This document shows, piece after piece, positions 14,711 through 22,202 of a stretch of 34,236 bases of DNA; the stretch's first letter is position 1, and each line of letters starts with the position of its first letter. The notes beneath the pieces are model-generated. The model searched no databases and was not told where the DNA came from. It was given only the letters and a program-made list of their open reading frames with translations. The stretch is from Balneolaceae bacterium. Lineage in GTDB: Bacteria; Bacteroidota; Rhodothermia; Balneolales; Balneolaceae. The translations under genes and the position numbers were made by a program. The stretch is taken from contig SKYV01000222.1 of NCBI GenBank assembly GCA_007127745.1, positions 1-34,236 on the forward strand, written 5' to 3'.

Positions 14711-15850
14711 TTACGGTCTTATTTTTATATCAATTTTCGACCCGCCACCCTTTTGTTGTTTGAGGAGAGCAAGATCCTGCTGAATTCGGTTGCTGATCTC
14801 CTTCAGGCCAATTGACGCAGGTGATGAAGGGCTGGCAGCAACAATGGGAGTCCCGGAGTCGCTGGTTTCACGGACTTGCTCACGCAGTGGAACTTCACCC
14901 AAAAATGGCACATCCAGTCTTTTGGCCAGTTTTCGGGCACCATGTTTGCCGAAGATGTAATATTTTTTTTCAGGGGCATCTTCCGGCACAAAATAGGCCA
15001 TATTTTCGATGATGCCGAGCACGGGTACATTCACTTTATTGAACATGGCAACACCTTTTCGAACATCATCCAGGGCAACATTTTGCGGAGTAGATACGAT
15101 AACAGCGCCTGTAAGCGGCACGGTTTGAACGATGGTTAGCTGGATATCTCCGGTGCCGGGCGGCAAGTCCAGAATCAGGTAATCAAGCTCACCCCATTCC
15201 ACTTCCTGCATAAATTGTTTTACCGCGCTGGTAACCATCGGCCCGCGCCAGATCATGGCTTGATCGGTATCCACCAAAAAGCCCATCGATACCAGATGAA
15301 CACCCAGTTTTTCGATCGGAACCAGTTTTTTCTGAGTGGTTACATTAGGCCGTTCGGTCACACCAAACAGTGTTGGTACGCTCGGTCCGTAAATATCGGT
15401 ATCCAGCAAGCCGACTTTCGCTCCTGTTTGTGCCATTGCAACGGCCAGGTTGGCGGCGATGGTAGATTTACCCACTCCGCCCTTGCCCGATGCCACGGCA
15501 ATTACATTCTTCACTCCTTCCAAAATGGGCTGCTGCTGTGGAGCTTGTTGCTGTTGTTGACCGGCCTGGCCTGAATCGTCCTCCAGATCGCGCTGGCGCG
15601 AAATGTTGATCCCCACAGTGATATCAAGCACGGCCTCCGGGTCAACAAATTTCTGAATGGCCTTGGTACACTCCTGTTTCAGGTGATGAGCAAGAGAATC
15701 ATCTTTCCGGGGAAGTTCGAGCGTAAACGAAACAAACTTTTCCTGTGTAATCAAGTCTTGAATTAAATCCAGGGAAATCAGGTCTTTTTTATATTCCGGA
15801 TGGATTACCTGGCTGAGAGCACTTTTAATCTGTTCTTTGTGGATAGACAT
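14711..15850 (-). CDS. mrp: Mrp/ApbC-type P-loop ATPase, iron-sulfur cluster carrier
   Basis: 379-aa protein. Residues about 5-85 are a MIP18/DUF59 domain; a Gln-rich linker (QAGQQQQQAPQQQP) follows. Residues about 110-360 are the Mrp/NBP35 ATPase with deviant Walker A SGKGGVGKST (121-130), LLDTDIYGPSVPTLFG and LILDLPPGTGDIQL. The family binds and transfers Fe-S clusters through a CxxC pair between the ENM and IFG motifs. Here that stretch reads ENMAYFVPEDAPEKKYYIFG with no cysteine, and the only cysteine I see in the whole protein is C61 in the N-terminal domain. Bacteroidota Mrp proteins appear to share this. So either the cluster is held differently or the role is another one. Probably one operon with the TlpA-like gene. 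Confidence 0.9.
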   Translation of the reverse strand: MSIHKEQIKSALSQVIHPEYKKDLISLDLIQDLITQEKFVSFTLELPRKDDSLAHHLKQECTKAIQKFVDPEAVLDITVGINISRQRDLEDDSGQAGQQQQQAPQQQPILEGVKNVIAVASGKGGVGKSTIAANLAVAMAQTGAKVGLLDTDIYGPSVPTLFGVTERPNVTTQKKLVPIEKLGVHLVSMGFLVDTDQAMIWRGPMVTSAVKQFMQEVEWGELDYLILDLPPGTGDIQLTIVQTVPLTGAVIVSTPQNVALDDVRKGVAMFNKVNVPVLGIIENMAYFVPEDAPEKKYYIFGKHGARKLAKRLDVPFLGEVPLREQVRETSDSGTPIVAASPSSPASIGLKEISNRIQQDLALLKQQKGGGSKIDIKIRP

Positions 15851-15929
15851 AAACTGTATTTTGGGGTCCTGTAATTGTTAACTTGAAAAGATACTCAGAA
15901 ATTGAAGCAATCTAAACGCTATATTAAAC

Positions 15930-15941
15930 CGAAACGTTTCG
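15930..15941. promoter_or_regulatory. 12-bp perfect palindrome, LacI-type operator candidate
   Basis: CGAAACGTTTCG is a perfect palindrome with the central CG typical of LacI-family operators. It lies in the divergent region between mrp (-) and gcvT (+), five bases before the TTG of a candidate gcvT promoter. Which regulator would bind is unknown; none is encoded in this window. Confidence 0.4.
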
Positions 15942-15946
15942 TTATC

Positions 15947-15978
15947 TTGTTTTAAGTTCATGAGATTAGTTAACTTTA
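15947..15978 (+). promoter_or_regulatory. Candidate Bacteroidota-type promoter for gcvT operon
   Basis: TTG at 15947-15949 and TAACTTTA at 15971-15978, 21 bp apart, approximate the TTTG / TAnnTTTG elements of Bacteroidota primary-sigma promoters. It would leave a 5' leader of about 140 nt. I looked for a glycine riboswitch in the leader and saw none. Confidence 0.3.
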
Positions 15979-16125
15979 CTGATAATTGCTAAAACATTAA
16001 TTCGGAGATTGCAGACGTTATTTGTTCAGTGAACGGCGCACAGGAATTTTTATAATACTCTCTGTTAAACCTTATTTTTCGGAAATTAACTGCTGCGACT
16101 CAATGATCTGTTTAACGATTTCTAT

Positions 16126-17223
16126 ATGCTGAAAAAGACACCGTTATACAACGAACATAAAAAACTGAATGCCAAACTGATCGATTTTGGCGGATTCGAA
16201 ATGCCCGTTCAGTACAAAGGCATCAAGCAGGAACACATGGCCGTACGAGAAAAGGCCGGTTTGTTTGATGTATCGCACATGGGTGAGTTTTTTGTGAAGG
16301 GGCCGAAGGCACTGGATCTCATCCAGAAGATAACCGTGAACGATGCCTCCAAACTGGAACCCGGAAAAGCTCAATATACCGCCATGTGCTACGAAAATGG
16401 CGGAATTGTGGACGATCTGCTGGTGTATATGCTCGCCGAAGATCATTACATGCTTGTGGTAAATGCATCCAACATTGAGAAAGATCTGGAATGGATTACT
16501 TCCCACAACAGCATGGGGGCAGAAATTAAAAACCGATCGGATGACATTGCACTACTTGCTTTGCAGGGGCCGGAATCGCTCGGTATTTTGCAGAGTTTGA
16601 CGGAGGTTAATGTGGATGAAATCGGGTTTTACCGTTTCACAACCGGCACAGTGGCCGGACAGTCTGATGTGATTATTTCCGGAACGGGCTACACGGGTGA
16701 AAAAGGGTTTGAACTTTATGTTGATACAGCCAAGGCAAATCCCGCCAAAATATGGTCTGAACTGATGAAGGCAGGAAAAAAAGCCGGACTGCAGGCAGCC
16801 GGACTTGGAGCCCGTGATACTCTTCGCCTGGAAATGGGCTTTGCACTTTACGGAAACGACATCACACAGGAAACCACACCGCTGGAAGCCGGCATGGGAT
16901 GGTTAACCAAATTACAGAAGGGAAATTTTATTGGGAAAGAGGCGCTATCGGGGCAGAAAGAAAATGGGATCAAGAAAAAATTGATTGGGTTTGAAATTAC
17001 AGAACCCCGGAAATTGCCGCGACAGGGGTATAACATCGAAAATAAAGAAGGAAAAACGATTGGTTTTGTAACAAGCGGAACACAATCCATTTCTTTGAAT
17101 ATAGGAATAGGTATGGGGTATGTTCCCACCGAAAAAGCTTCGGAAAATGAAAAGATATATATTAACATCAGAAAAAAACCGGTGGAAGCAGTGATCAAAA
17201 AACCACCGTTTCTTAAAAAATAA
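16126..17223 (+). CDS. gcvT: Glycine cleavage system T protein (aminomethyltransferase)
   Basis: Transfers the methylene group from aminomethyl-lipoyl H protein to tetrahydrofolate, releasing ammonia, in glycine breakdown. The 365-aa length is normal. Seen: FGGFEMPVQYKGIKQEHMAV, VREKAGLFDVSHMGE, NGGIVDDLLVYML (catalytic-region D96/D97), LALQGPES, GTGYTGEKGFELYV, LGARDTLRLEMGFALYGNDI and a C-terminal barrel domain with VTSGTQSISLNIGIGMGYVP. The other glycine cleavage genes (gcvH, gcvP) are not in the window. First gene of a dense plus-strand run; comB starts 12 bp after its stop. ATG at 16126 fits the family's N-terminus. Confidence 0.95.
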   Translation: MLKKTPLYNEHKKLNAKLIDFGGFEMPVQYKGIKQEHMAVREKAGLFDVSHMGEFFVKGPKALDLIQKITVNDASKLEPGKAQYTAMCYENGGIVDDLLVYMLAEDHYMLVVNASNIEKDLEWITSHNSMGAEIKNRSDDIALLALQGPESLGILQSLTEVNVDEIGFYRFTTGTVAGQSDVIISGTGYTGEKGFELYVDTAKANPAKIWSELMKAGKKAGLQAAGLGARDTLRLEMGFALYGNDITQETTPLEAGMGWLTKLQKGNFIGKEALSGQKENGIKKKLIGFEITEPRKLPRQGYNIENKEGKTIGFVTSGTQSISLNIGIGMGYVPTEKASENEKIYINIRKKPVEAVIKKPPFLKK

Positions 17224-17235
17224 CAATACTTTTGG

Positions 17236-17973
17236 ATGGCAGATTTAAAAAAACTTGACGTATTTTTTTCACTCAATTCATTTCAGGAAGAAGAATTGAG
17301 AGACAAAGCTGTTGTAGTGATTGATGTGCTCAGGGCATCATCAACCATCGTAACAGCCCTGATGAATGATGCAAAAGCCATTATTCCTGTTGCAGATATG
17401 GGAGAGGCAAGCAAAATTGCACAGAATGTTGATTCGGAAAACTACCTGTTATGTGGTGAAAAAGACGGAATTAAAATTGAAGGGTACGACCTGGGCAACT
17501 CTCCGCTCGAATACACCCGGGAAATTGTAGGCGGTAAAAAGCTGATTTTTAATACTACAAATGGCACCAAAGCTATCAAAAAGTCGATTGGCTCTTCAAA
17601 TCTCTACATTGCAGCGTTTTTGAATGTAAGTGCTATTGCAGAAGCTCTGAGGAAAGAGACCAAAGAAATTGTGTTGATCTGTGCCGGATGGAAAGGGCGT
17701 CTTGCATTTGAGGATATGCTGCTTGCCGGTAATATAATCCACCTGCTAAGCAGGGGCGAGCTGCCTGAAAGCTCAAGAGACGGGGCAAAAGTTGCATTTG
17801 GTCTTTACGATAAATATGGTGATGATATTACATCAGTGATACATCAGTCGAATCATGCATCGCGTTTAAAGGAATTGGATGTTTCGAGTGACATTGATTA
17901 CTGCTGTCAGATTGATACAACCGATATTATACCCCGCTTAAAAGAAGGGATGATCACCCTTAAAAATGACTAA
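17236..17973 (+). CDS. comB: ComB family protein, probable 2-phosphosulfolactate phosphatase
   Basis: 245-aa protein matching the ComB family, which in methanogens hydrolyses 2-phosphosulfolactate to sulfolactate for coenzyme M synthesis and is also common in bacteria, where the physiological role is often unclear. Motifs seen: KAVVVIDVLRASSTIVTAL near the start, LLCGEKDGIKIEGYDLGNSP, IFNTTNGTKAIKKS, LICAGWKGRLAFEDMLLAGNI and a late IDYCCQIDTTDIIPRL. No comA or comC companion is in the window. It begins 12 bp after gcvT and overlaps ftsK by 8 bp (ATGACTAA), so the three are very likely co-transcribed although their functions look unrelated. Confidence 0.88.
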   Translation: MADLKKLDVFFSLNSFQEEELRDKAVVVIDVLRASSTIVTALMNDAKAIIPVADMGEASKIAQNVDSENYLLCGEKDGIKIEGYDLGNSPLEYTREIVGGKKLIFNTTNGTKAIKKSIGSSNLYIAAFLNVSAIAEALRKETKEIVLICAGWKGRLAFEDMLLAGNIIHLLSRGELPESSRDGAKVAFGLYDKYGDDITSVIHQSNHASRLKELDVSSDIDYCCQIDTTDIIPRLKEGMITLKND

Positions 17974-20422
17974 AAGCAAACGTTCAAATACATTATTCAG
18001 CGGTTTCACTTATAAGAGAAAAATGGAAATTGCCGGCATTCTGGTAATGGCAATTTCTGCACTGCTGCTGCTAAGTATTGCTTCCTACCACCCGAGCGAC
18101 TATGCCATTGTAAAATCTCTTTCGTTCGATTCGTTTTTCAGGATCGACCAGGGGCCTGCACTTCAGGTAAACAACTGGCTGAGTGTTACCGGTGCGTACA
18201 TCTCATACCTGTTTGTAAATATACTGTTTGGATACACAAGTATAGTTTTGCCGGTTCTGATTTTTGCCTTTGGCTGGTACCTTTTCAGGCATAAAATTCT
18301 CAGTGATCTTAACTGGCTGATTGCCTATGGTTTATGGATGATCGTGCTGATTTCTACCATAACCGGCTGGTTTTACAACGAATACGAAGCTTATTCCATG
18401 GCCTGGAGCGGCAATTCGGGTATTCTGTTTGCCGGTGTTCTGCAAAATATTCTGGGAGTTGGATCCATCATTATTTTAATCGTGCTGCTTTTTGTCTCAC
18501 TGCTGATGTTGGTAGACAGGGATCTGCAAAAAACCATTGAGCGCCCACGAAACTGGTTCAGCAGTTACAAAGCAAAAAGAAAATCAGACCGGCAAAACAG
18601 AGAACGATCGAATGCCATTAAAAGAAGGCAGCAGGCTGATGAGGCTCACAAAAAACGGGCCGACGATGAACGAAACGGAGACGGGGCAGAAAATTATTCC
18701 ATCGATTCTATTGTAGAGCGGTCTCAGGAAGAAGACCTCCGCCGCGAAAAGGAACGCCGCCGTGAAACCGAAGATTTGCAAAAGAAACCCCCGCGTGCCG
18801 TGCTGGAAAAAGATCCGGAGCTGGAAAAAGAGCTGGATGATGATGACGATGTGGAAATTTCGGTTTATGTGGGCAAGGGTGATGAAGAGGCCGATGCCAA
18901 AGAACTGGATCGCCAGAATAAACAGAAAGCCAAAGAAGTACCTGTCATCAAATATAAATTTCCCGGAATTGATCTGCTCGATACGCCCCCGAATGAAGGA
19001 AATGAGGTGGACCTTGAAGAAATCAAGATTAACAAGAAAATAATTCTGGAAAAACTCAGGCGGCACAAAATAGAAATTTTGAGTATCAATGCCATTGTGG
19101 GGCCAACCGTAACACTGTATGAAATTGAACCTGCCCCGGATGTAAAAATCAGCAAGATTGAAAGCTACGCCAATGACTTAAAAATGGCGACAGCCGCACA
19201 CGGCCTGCGGATTATTGCACCCATTCCGGGACGATCAACTGTTGGGATTGAGGTTCCGAACAAAACGAGAGAAACCGTTTTTATAAAAACCATCATCAAC
19301 ACGCGCAAGTTTGTTGATACCGATTATGAACTGCCCATTGCATTGGGAAAAACCATTGAAAACGATGTGTTTATGGTGGATCTGACCCGTATGCCGCATT
19401 TGCTGATTGCCGGTGCCACGGGATCGGGTAAAACGGTGGGTATTAATACCATTATTACCTGCCTGCTTTATAAAAGCCATCCGGATAATCTGAAATTTGT
19501 ATTGGTCGATCCTAAAAAAATTGAACTTTCTCTATACCGAAATATTCAAAACCATTTTCTGGCAGTACTTCCGGGCTCCGATGAGCCGATTGTCACTGAT
19601 ACGTCTGCGGCGCTCGAAACCCTTCAGAGTGTTACCAAAGAGATGGATGAACGCTACGATCTGCTGAAAATGGCGATGGTACGGGATTTAAAATCATATA
19701 ACGAAAAATTTGATAACGGTGAGCTGGACGAAGAACTTGGCCATCGCCATCTGCCCTACATTGTAGTAGTGATTGATGAGCTGGCTGACTTGATGATGAC
19801 GGCAGGCAAACAGATAGAAGAGCCAATTGCCCGGCTTGCCCAGCTTGCCCGTGCTACTGGAATTCATCTGGTAGTGGCAACACAGAGGCCTTCAGTTAAC
19901 GTGATTACGGGAACCATCAAAGCAAATTTCCCGGCACGAATGGCCTATCAGGTGGCTTCGAAAGTAGACTCGCGCACCATTCTCGATACCGGAGGCGCCG
20001 ATCAGCTTGTGGGACGGGGTGATATGCTGTTTACCAACGGTGCCGGGATGACCCGCATCCAGAATGCCTACGTTAATACGGAAGAAGTGGAAAGAATTAC
20101 AGCGTTTATCGGAAGCCAGAAAGGATACAAGAAACCTTTCCTGCTGCCGGTTGTTCAAGATGAAGAGGCCGGCATCCCAGATCCGCTCGATGATATTGAT
20201 GAGCTGTTTAAAGAGGCGGCAAAAATTGTAGTGCTGCATCAGCAGGGGTCGGTGTCACTCTTGCAGCGAAAACTGAAAATCGGCTACAACCGCGCCGGAC
20301 GAATTATTGATCAGCTTTACAATGCCGAAGTGGTTGGCCCGTTTCAGGGAAGTACCGCACGGGATGTAAAAATAACCGAAGAAGAGGAGTTAAATGAAGT
20401 GTTCGAAAACCTTGGCATTTAA
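17966..20422 (+). CDS. ftsK: DNA translocase FtsK/SpoIIIE
   Basis: 818-aa septal DNA pump that moves chromosome ends through the closing septum. Four N-terminal transmembrane segments (about 16-38, 73-97, 105-133, 148-175) anchor it in the inner membrane. A charged linker (about 195-330, rich in Arg/Glu/Asp/Lys) follows, shorter than in E. coli. The motor has Walker A GATGSGKT (483-490) and Walker B YIVVVIDELADLMM. The FtsK signature VATQRPSVNVITGTIKANFP is present. The C-terminal gamma winged helix (about 745-810; SVSLLQRKLKIGYNRAGRII) reads orientation sequences (KOPS) and can activate XerCD. Start overlaps the comB stop by 8 bp; the end overlaps lolA by 29 bp. Confidence 0.96.
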   Translation: MTKSKRSNTLFSGFTYKRKMEIAGILVMAISALLLLSIASYHPSDYAIVKSLSFDSFFRIDQGPALQVNNWLSVTGAYISYLFVNILFGYTSIVLPVLIFAFGWYLFRHKILSDLNWLIAYGLWMIVLISTITGWFYNEYEAYSMAWSGNSGILFAGVLQNILGVGSIIILIVLLFVSLLMLVDRDLQKTIERPRNWFSSYKAKRKSDRQNRERSNAIKRRQQADEAHKKRADDERNGDGAENYSIDSIVERSQEEDLRREKERRRETEDLQKKPPRAVLEKDPELEKELDDDDDVEISVYVGKGDEEADAKELDRQNKQKAKEVPVIKYKFPGIDLLDTPPNEGNEVDLEEIKINKKIILEKLRRHKIEILSINAIVGPTVTLYEIEPAPDVKISKIESYANDLKMATAAHGLRIIAPIPGRSTVGIEVPNKTRETVFIKTIINTRKFVDTDYELPIALGKTIENDVFMVDLTRMPHLLIAGATGSGKTVGINTIITCLLYKSHPDNLKFVLVDPKKIELSLYRNIQNHFLAVLPGSDEPIVTDTSAALETLQSVTKEMDERYDLLKMAMVRDLKSYNEKFDNGELDEELGHRHLPYIVVVIDELADLMMTAGKQIEEPIARLAQLARATGIHLVVATQRPSVNVITGTIKANFPARMAYQVASKVDSRTILDTGGADQLVGRGDMLFTNGAGMTRIQNAYVNTEEVERITAFIGSQKGYKKPFLLPVVQDEEAGIPDPLDDIDELFKEAAKIVVLHQQGSVSLLQRKLKIGYNRAGRIIDQLYNAEVVGPFQGSTARDVKITEEEELNEVFENLGI

Positions 20423-21035
20423 AAACATCGCTGGATTCCTTTTGGGTGCCTTGCTCTTGGTGCATGGCACTGCTACAGCACAGGATACGCCTGTTTTCGA
20501 CCGCTTAAAAAATCAGTTTGAGGAAGCTCGTGTTTTTTCTGCTTCTTTTGTACATGAATATAACGACACGTTTACCGGCGAGCAGCAGCTAACCGAGGGA
20601 ACCATTTGGGTGGGCCAGGATCAGTATAAAATGCAAAGTGGTGGAAATCTGATGGTAGTGGATGGCAACGTATCCCGTGTTTATGATAGTTCCAAAGAGA
20701 GGGTTATTGTGAGTGACTATGTGGAAGAGGAAGACGATTTTGCCCCGTCTCGAATGCTGCAGGGAGTAGATGATACCTATTCTGTAAGCGAAGCAAGTGA
20801 GGGAGATCAAACGATTATCCGGTTGGTTTCTGAAGATCCGTTTGCAGTTTTTATGCAGGTGACCATTTTTGTGGATGCAAGGGGCATTCCTCTCAGAATC
20901 GAAGCAATTGATCAGGTAGAGAATGAACTGATTACCTATTTTGAAAATGGAGAGTTTGAAACCGAAACAGCCGATACTTTTGAGTTCCGGCATCCAGAGG
21001 GTGTAGAATGGATTGACCTTCGCCACGGTTCCTGA
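20394..21035 (+). CDS. lolA: LolA-like outer-membrane lipoprotein carrier protein
   Basis: 213-aa periplasmic protein. Residues 1-29 are a signal peptide (GFLLGALLLVHGTATAQ). The rest has the LolA/LolB half-barrel pattern: VFDRLKNQFEEARVFSASF, a GTIWVGQDQYKM strand pair, VVDGNVSRVYDSSKERV and a late FENGEFETETADTFEFRHPEG. LolA ferries lipoproteins from LolCDE to the outer membrane; this subgroup is common in Bacteroidota, usually downstream of ftsK. The ATG at 20394 lies inside the end of ftsK (29-bp overlap), and the stop shares one base with the next ATG (TGATG), so translation is likely coupled. Confidence 0.85.
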   Translation: MKCSKTLAFKNIAGFLLGALLLVHGTATAQDTPVFDRLKNQFEEARVFSASFVHEYNDTFTGEQQLTEGTIWVGQDQYKMQSGGNLMVVDGNVSRVYDSSKERVIVSDYVEEEDDFAPSRMLQGVDDTYSVSEASEGDQTIIRLVSEDPFAVFMQVTIFVDARGIPLRIEAIDQVENELITYFENGEFETETADTFEFRHPEGVEWIDLRHGS

Positions 21036-22024
21036 TGAAAATAAGAGCACTAAACATTCTGGTTTCTGTTGTAATCGCTGCACTTTTTTTATGGCTCGCA
21101 TTCAGGAATATTGATTTATCAGAACTTTGGGATCAAATCGTAACTGTCTCGTACTATTGGCTTCCATTTTTTGTGATAACGATGGGTTTAAGCCATTTTT
21201 TTCGTGCTGAACGCTGGCGTCTTCTTTTACCCGATCATCAAAATATTCAACGAAGCACACTTTTTGCAGGAGTAATGCTGGGTTATGTTGTGAACAATGT
21301 AGTGCCACGTCTCGGCGAAATTTCACGCCCGGTTTATGTTGCAAAAAAAGGGAATATGAGCGCCGTTAATTTGGTGGGAACCATTGTGGCAGAACGGCTA
21401 TTCGATCTGTTTATCATGCTGTTTTTAATTGTGGTAACCGTATTTTTGCTGGTTAGTGATATATCTCAGTTGCAACAGGTGTTTGGTGTTGAAAACTGGA
21501 CATCCTGGCACTATGCGATGATTCCCCTGCTTTTTGCTGCCTTGCTTTTGGCCATTTGGAGCTTTTATAAGCTGATCCTGTTCATCGATGATAAAATTGA
21601 AATTCAGAATCCGGTTTTGTCCAGGATTATTTCGTCGGGATTATCTTTTGGAGAAGGGATGATTTCATTAAAAAAAGTAAAAAACTGGCCTTTATTTCTA
21701 TTATTGACCACAGGAATTTGGGGTGGATATATTATTATGACCTATCTGCCGTTCTTCATGATGAACATGCAACAGGTGTTTGGGCTGAACCTGCTTGATG
21801 CCGTGGTGCTAACGGTAGTCTCCTCTATCGGAGTTTCGGTCCCCACTCCGGCTGCCATCGGTTCATACCATCTGTTTATTCAGCAAAGCCTGTGGTTGTT
21901 GTACGAAGTGCCGCTCACAAAAGCACTAACTTATGCAACTGTGGCTCACGCTGTAAATGTTCTGTTTGTTTTTATTATCGGGCCAATAGCGTTGTGGTGG
22001 GATAAGTACTCAACACTTTCCTGA
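21035..22024 (+). CDS. UPF0104/AglD2-type flippase-like integral membrane protein
   Basis: 329-aa polytopic membrane protein with about eight helices of the lysylphosphatidylglycerol-synthase transmembrane (LPG_synthase_TM, UPF0104) family. Diagnostic stretches: LFLWLAFRNIDLSELWDQI, LSHFFRAERWRLLLP, GYVVNNVVPRLGEISRPVYV and VVLTVVSSIGVSVPTPAAIGS. Members are thought to move or modify lipids or lipid-linked sugars, but only a few have been studied and this one lacks the MprF synthase domain. Starts on the last base of the lolA stop. Last gene of the gcvT-comB-ftsK-lolA run; the 178-bp gap that follows marks a likely break. Confidence 0.85.
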   Translation: MKIRALNILVSVVIAALFLWLAFRNIDLSELWDQIVTVSYYWLPFFVITMGLSHFFRAERWRLLLPDHQNIQRSTLFAGVMLGYVVNNVVPRLGEISRPVYVAKKGNMSAVNLVGTIVAERLFDLFIMLFLIVVTVFLLVSDISQLQQVFGVENWTSWHYAMIPLLFAALLLAIWSFYKLILFIDDKIEIQNPVLSRIISSGLSFGEGMISLKKVKNWPLFLLLTTGIWGGYIIMTYLPFFMMNMQQVFGLNLLDAVVLTVVSSIGVSVPTPAAIGSYHLFIQQSLWLLYEVPLTKALTYATVAHAVNVLFVFIIGPIALWWDKYSTLS

Positions 22025-22079
22025 AACACTTCCGGCAAAAAGGCATATAAATTTTTCAAATTTCATTGATGAGGTGCTG

Positions 22080-22095
22080 TTAAAACCGGTTTTAA
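22080..22095. promoter_or_regulatory. 16-bp perfect palindrome before the beta-barrel gene
   Basis: TTAAAACCGGTTTTAA is perfectly self-complementary and has no loop, which favours a protein-binding site over an RNA hairpin. It lies 56 bp after the flippase-like gene and 108 bp before the beta-barrel gene, so it could act on the barrel/HU/Tol-like operon. Confidence 0.3.
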
Positions 22096-22202
22096 GCTTA
22101 AATTTTCTTAAAACTTGTGGTATTTTTGAAAATTGTACATGTGAATGCATCATCTTCGCCTATGATTGTTTATTTTAATGTGTTTATTACCCCCGTATTA
22201 CC

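Noticed and set aside
15979-16125. Glycine riboswitch in the gcvT leader
   Set aside because: The leader is long enough, but I see neither the conserved GGAGAG-type P1 pattern nor the paired aptamer cores.
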